Shown piece by piece: positions 56,531 through 64,000 of a stretch of DNA of 64,000 nt. A model generated the notes under the pieces. The model ran no database searches. It saw only the letters and a program-made list of their open reading frames with translations, and had not been told where the DNA came from. Positions within the stretch are counted from its first letter, which is position 1, and the number at the start of each line of letters is the position of its first letter. The stretch is from positions 10,252,546-10,316,545 of the forward strand of contig NC_035169.2 of assembly GCF_001659605.2 (NCBI RefSeq), written 5' to 3'. Made by a program: the position numbers and the translations under genes. The DNA is from Manihot esculenta. Taxonomy: Eukaryota; Streptophyta; Magnoliopsida; Malpighiales; Euphorbiaceae.

Positions 56531-58945
56531 ATGGAGAAACACTTCCTTCTTTTGATTTCTCTTGTATTTTCTTTTACTTTGTTTCATGTATGTCTGGCCT
56601 CTACTGCAGGAACCCTTGATGGGTCTGAATACTGGGGCTACGTCGAAGTTCGACCTAGTATGTAATACTTTTTTTTTTTTTTTTTTTTCATATAGCTGAT
56701 TCTAACTAGTTTGAAATTAAAGTTTAGTTTTTTGTTTATACAATGTAGAGGCACACCTGTTTTGGTGGCTTTATAAAAGCCCTTATAGAGTGGAAGATCC
56801 ATCAAAACCATGGCCAATTATTCTATGGCTCCAAGGAGGACCAGTGAGTGAGAATTTATAAAAATATGTGGTTCATTGTGAAATTCACAATCCTTAAGTA
56901 TGTGATGCTAATGTTGATGTTGAATTCAGGGAGGCTCAGGTGTTGCATTTGGAAATTTCTTGGAGATAGGACCCCTGGACAGCAATTTGAAGCCCAGGAA
57001 TTCCACATGGCTCCACAAAGCTGATCTCTTATTTGTGGTACAGTTTAAATTCTGGGTTTTGTGTCTTTTTTTTTTTTAGTAAGTTATGATTTGTTCTGAG
57101 GGTTTACAGTTTTTCATGGAATTTTAGGATAGTCCAGTGGCTACAGGATTTAGTTATGTTGAAAATGAGACTTTGGTGGTTAGGACTGATGAAGAAGCAG
57201 CAACTGATTTAACTACCTTATTGAAGGAGCTCTTCAATAGAAATGAGACCCTTCAAAAGAGTCCGTTGTATATATTTGCAGAGTCCTATGGAGGAAAATT
57301 TGCCGTCACTCTTGGGATTTCTGCTTTTCAAGCCATTGAAGCAGGGGAATTAAAGCTTCAACTGGGAGGTAATTTTTTTTTTTTTAAATTCAGGGATGTT
57401 TTAATACATTTTTCAAAACTGAGGGACTAATTAATAAATTTTTCTAAAATATAAGGATCACATGGTAATTTTTTTTAATTTTTGTCCATGCCCACGTTTT
57501 TACTAAACACACTTGAATTGTAGTAAATTTAAAAGGGTAATGAGTCCTGAAGAGAAATATTTCCCAATTCATTTTGTTTCAGGAATTGCTCTGGGAGATA
57601 GCTGGATTTCACCTGAAGACTTTGTGGTAAGTGAATTCTACAATTCAAGATCTCTCTCTTTCAGGTTTCTGCTTCTCTTGTCACTGACGATTTAGACATA
57701 TGAACTGAAATGAAGTTTTCATGGGGACCTTTACTTAAAGACCTATCAAGAATGAGCAGCAATGGATTAAACATCTCAAACAGGTTCATAATCTATTTAC
57801 CTTTGACTAATCATCTCTTGATGTCTAAAATGAAAAATCATTATCCAACAAAAATTAATCTTTGCAAAATTCAGTCTTGCTTTGAAGATTCAGCAGCAGC
57901 TTGCTGAAGGTGCATATGTAAATGCTACATCAACATGGAGTGAACTTGAGAGTGTTGTTCTTGACTATAGTAACAATGTGGTATGTTTTTCTTACCTATA
58001 ACAAATCTTTACAAATTTGAATTATAACCCTATTTTATTTTATTTTATTTTTAATACAATATTTTATAAAATTTAAATAATCTCTTAGTATTTAATAATA
58101 TTTAATGTCTTCCTTATACATTGAAAATAAGTATAATTAGTTGATGAAGAAAGAATGTGGTGTTGTAGGACCTGTATAACTTCATGCTTGATTATGAGAA
58201 TGATCCAGTGGTGGGGATCTCCAAAGAAAGATCAAAAGGACTTTCCAAAGATAGGTACTCAATGTATGTTGAGGCAAGGTTTTATAGATCAGCTGGTGCC
58301 ACAGCAGGGAGTAGCAGTGACCTGTACAGCTTGATGAATGGGCTTATCAAAAAGAAGCTCAAGATTATTCCTCGCAATGTCACGTAAGATCAAATTTCTT
58401 TATTTTATGCTGGTTGATGTTCTCAAATTTAAAGAAAATAGGATTTACAAGGATGTGTTTAAATTTAGTCTGAGAGTCATTTATTCTCCTTTATTTTTTT
58501 TTCATTAGTTATGTATAACCGTCACCCTTATATAGTACCACCTGTCTTTATCATTTAGTCCCGTACGTACAGACGTACCTGCTAGGCCATACTCGTCAGA
58601 CTGTTATTTAATTCTCTTTCGGCGCACATGCTTATATGACTAGAGTGTAGTTGGATATGTTCTATTGCTCCTCGTCACAACACTGGTGTTAGGGCCTCTT
58701 TTGAGGGGTTTAGGCCTTAGATCAGTCCGGCCTATTTAAATTACGGGTTAGATGACGCGCTGATGGGTTGGACTGCTTGGTTGGTTTTATTGGGTTTTGA
58801 GCCTGTTTCCCTTCTTCTAAATCTGGCCTCAGCCCAAGTATTTCGCAGTCATCATTTGTGAGTTGATTTTAAATGGGTTAAATATATAAATCGAGATTTT
58901 TTTATCCACGATAATATTCAAATATAATATCTTCTTTATAATTCC

Positions 58946-58988
<43 letters not shown>

Positions 58989-59840
58989 GATATAAAGAGA
59001 AATTGATGTATTTAGCTTTTTAAGATTTGAAGTTAATTTGTTATGCTATTATTAGGTGGGGAGGACAAAACGGCTTAGTTTTTCCGGCTTTACATGGTGA
59101 CTTCATGAAGCCTAGAATCCAAGAGGTATATGAAAATCCTTATATTGCTTTTATAAATTTATAATCTAATTTACAGAGAATTTTTAATTAATGTTTAAAG
59201 TGTTAAATAACTTTAGGACTTTTTTTTAGTAAACCCAAAATAATTACTATATAATTTATACAACCTTCATTGTGTGTTGTTCAGGTTGATGAGCTCTTAG
59301 CCAAAGGTGTAAGAGTTATCATATACAATGGGCAGGTGAGATTCGTGCTTATAGGAAAAGTTCTTGATTACCCTTGCATTATTTTTCATCAGCTGAAGTA
59401 GTTAATATGGCAGCTTGATCTCATATGTTCAACCAAGGGAGCAGAAGCATGGCTTAATAAACTCAAGTACAAATATTTGGCTTCATTTCTTAATTTATTT
59501 TCTTCAATAATCAAATATTAATGGTTTGATTAATTTTAAATTTCAGATGGGATGGCTTGAAAAATTTTCTAAGTGTGGATCCTACTCCTTTGTATTGCAA
59601 AGGTCACAATTCCACCACCAAAGCCTTCACAACCTCATACCAAAACTTGTCTTTCTATTGGATTCTTGGAGCTGGCCACTTTGTAAGCGTATATATATAT
59701 ATATATTTTTTATTTTCTTTTTTCAAAATCCATCTTACCATTTGATTAATTTTGTGAAATTTATGCAGGTCCCAGTTGAGCAGCCATGCATTTCTCTGCA
59801 GATGGTGGGGACTGTTACCCAATCACCCAATAATTCTTAG
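56531..59840 (+). CDS. SCPL51: Serine carboxypeptidase-like protein, SCPL51 type (13 exons)
   Basis: Exons: 56,531-56,657; 56,749-56,843; 56,930-57,037; 57,128-57,368; 57,583-57,626; 57,716-57,783; 57,875-57,980; 58,169-58,383; 59,056-59,125; 59,285-59,335; 59,414-59,466; 59,547-59,682; 59,769-59,840. All have GT/AG borders and join in frame to 461 residues, the length of the Arabidopsis relative. A signal peptide (LLLISLVFSFTLFHV) comes first. The S10 hallmarks follow: WLQGGPGGSG (oxyanion region), the catalytic Ser in AESYGGKFA, the Asp in YNGQLDLIC and the His in GAGHFVPVEQP. The protein should be a secreted or vacuolar carboxypeptidase, or an acyltransferase as some relatives are; the substrate is unknown. 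Intron 8 holds a solo LTR, intron 6 has a weak acceptor, and nothing breaks the coding frame. Confidence 0.94.
58471..58854 (+). repeat. Solo LTR (copy B of the PF04195-element LTR family) in intron 8
   Basis: It starts TGAGAGTCATTTATTCTCC, ends 'cgcagtcatca', and aligns with 16,024-16,437 (reverse strand) and 27,612-28,001, including 'ttatttaattctctttcggc'. It is in the same orientation as the gene. Flanking 5-mers do not match, so the insertion is old. Confidence 0.65.
58947..58979. repeat. (TA)n microsatellite in intron 8
   Basis: About 16 AT units in the intron of the carboxypeptidase gene. Confidence 0.85.
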
Positions 59841-62150
59841 AGCTTAGTTTAATTTGTATAATTATGGAATTTGATGGCATAGCCAGAGAGAATCCCATGA
59901 CCTTTTGATTTCATTTGTTCGCTAAATTATATAAGAAATTTAGCTCAAATTTTACTAATCGAGACTCATAATTTTCAGGTTAAATTAATAAATAAAAAAT
60001 TAATTTAATTTTTATTTGTAATTTTTTTTATTTTACATTATAAAGGTTTTTAATATGAGCCTCTCTTATAAACAAGTTTAATAATAAAATAAAATAAATA
60101 TTACTAAAAATTTATATTTTATTTATTAGATTTATATTGAGTTTTCATTCATTTAATTTTTTATTAACAACATAAATATTTATATTAAATTTATACTTTT
60201 ATTTATATGATTTATTTTATAATTAAAAAATTTAAATAAATTGTCATAAAATTATGAAAAATTTCAACTTATTTTAAAAATAAATTTTTTAAATTAAAAA
60301 ATAAAAATTGTTAGAAAATAGATTTCAAAATTATTAGAAAAAATTAAATTAAATTAAATTTTTACAAAATTTTTAATATTAAATGGAAATACAAAATTAA
60401 TTAAAAATATATATATAATTTAAAATATAAATATTTAATATAAAATAAATTTATAATTTAATTTCTATATTATGAAAAAACTCATTAATTAATCTCTTTA
60501 TTTTAAAAATAAATTAAATTATCTTTGAAATTTAAAAAATTAACTAATTAATTCCTTAATTAATTTTAACTATTAAATAATATAAAAAAATTTAATATTA
60601 AGAACTAATTAATTTATATTTTATAAATTTAAAAAACTAATTAATTAATTTTTTTAAATCATAAACTATAAATAATAAAATATTTAATAGTTAAAATTAA
60701 TAAAATAATTACTAATTTTTAAAATATAAGAGACATTATAATATATTTTTTAAATTAATAATTTTTTTATAATATAAAAATTAAATAATAACTTTTTCTT
60801 AATATAATAATTATTAGAACTCCTTTTCATATAAAATATAAAACTAAAATATAATGATCACTCATAGGCAAAATAGTAGACAAGTTTGAGTACTCGTTGT
60901 CTCAGCTTGACCATTTTGATTGATTTAAGAATAAATCGGATTTTCCTTTCAAATTTTTTTTTTTTTTAAAAATCAATTGTTAGGTGAAAACTTAAGCTTG
61001 AACAAAATTGAAATTGAGATAAAAAAAATGAATAAATAGAAATATTCTTTGTTCATTTAGTTTTGACACCGTTCTATAAAATTATTTTAATATTATTATT
61101 ATATTAAAAGTATAGTTGAAAAAACATTTTTATTTATGGAAGAATAAAATAATATATAATAAAAGATAGACTAATTGATTAAAAAAGTTTGTGTGTGTTT
61201 ATATTTTAATTTAATTCTTTTAATTTTATTTTAATTAACTTAAATTTTATATTTTTATGTAATTTTAATTAATATATAAATACGTAATATTAAATTTATG
61301 TGATAATTTGGTAGTTTAGTATATAATATATTATTATTATTTATATAAATTAATGAACAAATAATTGAAATAATTTGATAATTTAAATATTATTATTATA
61401 AACAAATAATGAAAAAAATGATATTTATATTTTGAGTTTTAATTTAAAACGTTTAAATTTTAGATAAAAATTCAGAATATAATATTTTATTATTTTTAAA
61501 ATATAAGCTAATTTATATATAAAAATAATATTAATTTATATTTAATTATAGTGAATTACATATTTAATAATTAAATTATTTATTTTTAATTTTAATTTTA
61601 AAAATTTATTAAAATTATATTCAAACATAAATATTTAATTAATTTATTTAAAATTTAAATATTTAAATTAAAATATAAAACAATATAAACATTGAATTTT
61701 TTTTATTAATTAATCAATTAAAAAATAATAATATTAATACACACGACATATTATTTATATTATTAAATTATCATATAAATTATTAAATTTAAAAATTTAA
61801 ATATTAATTAAAATTATATTAAAATATAAAAATTAGAATAATTAAATTAAAATTAAAAAAATTAAATTAAAATGTAAATAGGCACCAGCTTTTTAGATAA
61901 TTGGCTTAAAAGATATTAAAGAGGAAATAAACCAAAATTCTAAGCTAAGCAAATGGGCTACGCAGAGGAAAATGGGCCGAAGGAGTTCACAAAGCCACAT
62001 AAAACGACATCGCCAAAACGCAGCGCAGCTGCTTATTTCGTAGTATTTTCTTTCCAAAAGCACCAAGAAAACGCTTCTTCTTTACCCATTAAACGACGCC
62101 ACGCGCACCGCATAGAAGTCTAAAGTTTCGAGAAAAGAAAACCGTCTGTT
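59841..62150. other. Very AT-rich intergenic DNA
   Basis: Almost all A and T from 60,000 to 61,880, with no gene. The 3' UTR of the carboxypeptidase gene occupies its beginning. From about 61,960 the base composition rises toward the VPS37 promoter. Confidence 0.6.
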
Positions 62151-62290
62151 CTCAAGGCAAGGAAGACAGAGAACACAGAGAGATCGTCTCGTTTCCTTGC
62201 TTTTGTTCTTTTGAACAGAGCCTTTTTGTCAATTTTACGGTTCCTATTTCTTATATAATTGCTTAAAACGATCGGGACTCCTTCCAAGCA

Positions 62291-63811
62291 ATGTTCAAGT
62301 TCTGGTATTGCGTTTTCCGCTCTTAAATTTGGGAATTTTTTTTAATTATTTTTGTCATTGTCAGTTTAATTGGTGTTGCTTCGAGTTTTTGAGATTCTTG
62401 ATCTTATTATCAATTTCTGTGCTGAATTTTGGTTTTTTAAATGGTTTGGATTGATCGATGATGTTGGTACACCTGCAATTTGGGTATTTTGGATGGTCTT
62501 TAATTCGCTTTTTATTTTTGTGAATTTTATGGTCAAATTTGATGTAATAAACACTCAACATCATTTGCAAAAATTGCAAGTTTTAATCAAGACATTACTA
62601 CGTGATTTTAACATTACATGCTCTTGATTTTGCCTTCCAGACATGGTGAAATGGTTGTGCTTATGCGTTAGTATATACCCTTTATGTTATATCCACAATT
62701 GTGGTTTTGTTTGTCTTGTTTATTGATGACTTGTATAACCTATTATTCCCAAATGCATATATCATATCCAATGACCAATTGTGTTGTGGTTGATACATAA
62801 TTCTAGTGTCCATACTCATTACGCTTGCGTATTACTTTATTTTTATTTCATTCCCTTTTTAATCTTTTTCATTCATGTGGGTTGTATTTTTTGGCTCTTA
62901 TGTTTCAACTATGGCTGTCTGCAGGAGTTCTCAGGAGCAGCAAACTCAGCCACAGCCACAAAATGCTCCTTCACAATCTTGGTACCCTCCATCTGTAGTG
63001 AGCTCCCCTAATTCCTCTCGCCCTGTAACACCAAGTAGTAGCTCTTCTAGTAACTATGTGCAGCGGCCTACAGATCGACCACAGTCTCCTTCACATGTGT
63101 CACCTTCTGAAGCAGCTGGTGTTATTGCCCTTTTGAAGGATAAAAGGTGGGTTGCTTAATGCACAGTGTGCATATTGTTATTGTATTGATTGTTTCCTTC
63201 AACATTATTTTCTAGTTTTCTGGGCTATATGAGATTTGTTCTCTTTCTTAGATTTGCTGTCAGTGTTCATTATTTATCCACGCATAAATATTTTCTAGCA
63301 ACTCAGGAAAGTCCAATGTTTTGGGCACTCTACATTTAATTCTTCCTACCATTTTTGGTTGTGACAAATTTACAGCACACATGGAAATTGACATGAAGGA
63401 AACTGGAAATAGTGTTGAGAGATATGCCTTATGTGCCTGATTTTGTTTTGATCTTAGTAAAATCAAGTAGATTGTTGATATCATGCATGGATCTAAGGTC
63501 TGTGAGATGCATTGATTTGAGGCACAGTTATTAACACATTGTTGATTTTTGTAAAGATTGCTTGGTTTAGGTCATAGGTTCAAATCCTATCTTTCAGAGT
63601 TAGACAATTGTCTTTGTAGCTTCTATGAGATGGGTAAAGAAAAATCTGGGGCGCGCTGATTGTTTCCAATAGCCTGTTTTCTTCTATTTTCTGATTACTT
63701 GTTTGATTTTTATATGTTTCTAGTGTTGATGAGCTTCGGAAACTGTTATCAGACAAGGATGCATATCATCAATTTTTACTTTCGGTTGATCAGGTTAAAA
63801 TTCAAAATAAT
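62291..63811 (+). CDS. VPS37: VPS37 subunit of ESCRT-I, 5' part (continues past the window)
   Basis: Exons found: 62,291-62,304 (14 bases, MFKFW start), 62,925-63,146 and 63,724-63,811, in frame across GT/AG introns, giving 108 residues so far. The protein starts like Arabidopsis VPS37 (MFxFW) and has a Gln/Pro- and Ser-rich disordered part (residues 6-65). It then enters the Mod(r) domain: SPSEAAGVIALLKDK, SVDELRKLLSDKDAYHQFLL, SVDQVKIQNN. VPS37 is a core subunit of ESCRT-I with VPS23 and VPS28, sorting ubiquitinated membrane proteins into multivesicular bodies. The rest of Mod(r) lies beyond the window, where intron 3 (from 63,812) continues. The short first exon is followed by a 620-bp intron. 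Confidence 0.92.
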
Positions 63812-64000
63812 GTAAGTTGCAATCTCTTATCCTTTTCTTGTTGCCTATACAAACCAAGAAATAAATATTGTTGGGTGCAATCTTTTGTTCTTTTGGAGAT
63901 TTAGTTTAAAGTCTTTTCCCTATATAATTGTTATATATATATGTCTATGTGCAAAAATTAAAAAAAGACATACGTGTTGTATTGGAACTGGTTTTTTCTG

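Noticed and set aside
63560..63660. A real tRNA gene
   Set aside because: Only a B-box-like word is present; no A box at the right spacing and no cloverleaf could be drawn.

Overview
The window reads as a gene-poor stretch of a flowering-plant nuclear genome. The genes are spliced with canonical GT/AG introns, the intergenic DNA is AT-rich, and there are nested LTR retrotransposons, LINEs, hAT and CACTA-like DNA transposons. Four host genes are recognisable: a plastid-type NCS1 nucleobase transporter (PLUTO type), a PLATZ zinc-binding protein, a serine carboxypeptidase-like protein (SCPL51 type) and the 5' part of an ESCRT-I VPS37 gene. Repeat style and gene sequences suggest a woody eudicot, possibly Euphorbiaceae. 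That placement is recognition, not proof.

Layout. 1-19,980 is a transposon stack. A decayed minus-strand LINE (16,438 to about 19,980) was hit by a minus-strand LTR element that carries a 'putative gypsy-type transposon' (PF04195-like) gene (16,437 leftward). That element was in turn hit by a young non-autonomous Athila/Tat-like element (8,218-15,386, TSD ACAGG) and is cut at 4,597 by a chromovirus-type element. The 5' LTR of the chromovirus holds a solo LTR of another Athila-like family (965-2,756, TSD GGTAC). 20,000-30,400 carries the PLUTO-type gene, MITE-like elements, a RING-H2 pseudogene, a solo-LTR remnant and the PLATZ gene. 30,659-35,276 is a decayed Ty1/copia element; 36,019-36,704 is a 5'-truncated LINE with target-site duplication; 38,111-39,296 is a CACTA-like non-autonomous element. 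40,671-51,942 is the 3' half of a hAT element split by a complete 9.7-kb Ty3/gypsy chromovirus (41,793-51,529, TSD GAAAT). 51,955-52,959 is a strongly decayed LTR of a relative of that chromovirus. 54,196-54,898 is a hAT-like MITE. 56,531-59,840 is the intact 13-exon SCPL51-type gene with a solo LTR in intron 8. 62,291 to the window end is VPS37.

The most distinctive object is the 7.17-kb element at 8,218-15,386. Its 1,508-bp LTRs differ at only about three positions that I could see. It encodes only Gag plus protease. The short motif AGTGATTTGCCC is scattered through its LTRs, its reading frame (where it reads Ser-Asp-Leu-Pro) and its 3' non-coding part. I saw no tRNA or rRNA gene, CRISPR array or prokaryotic feature.
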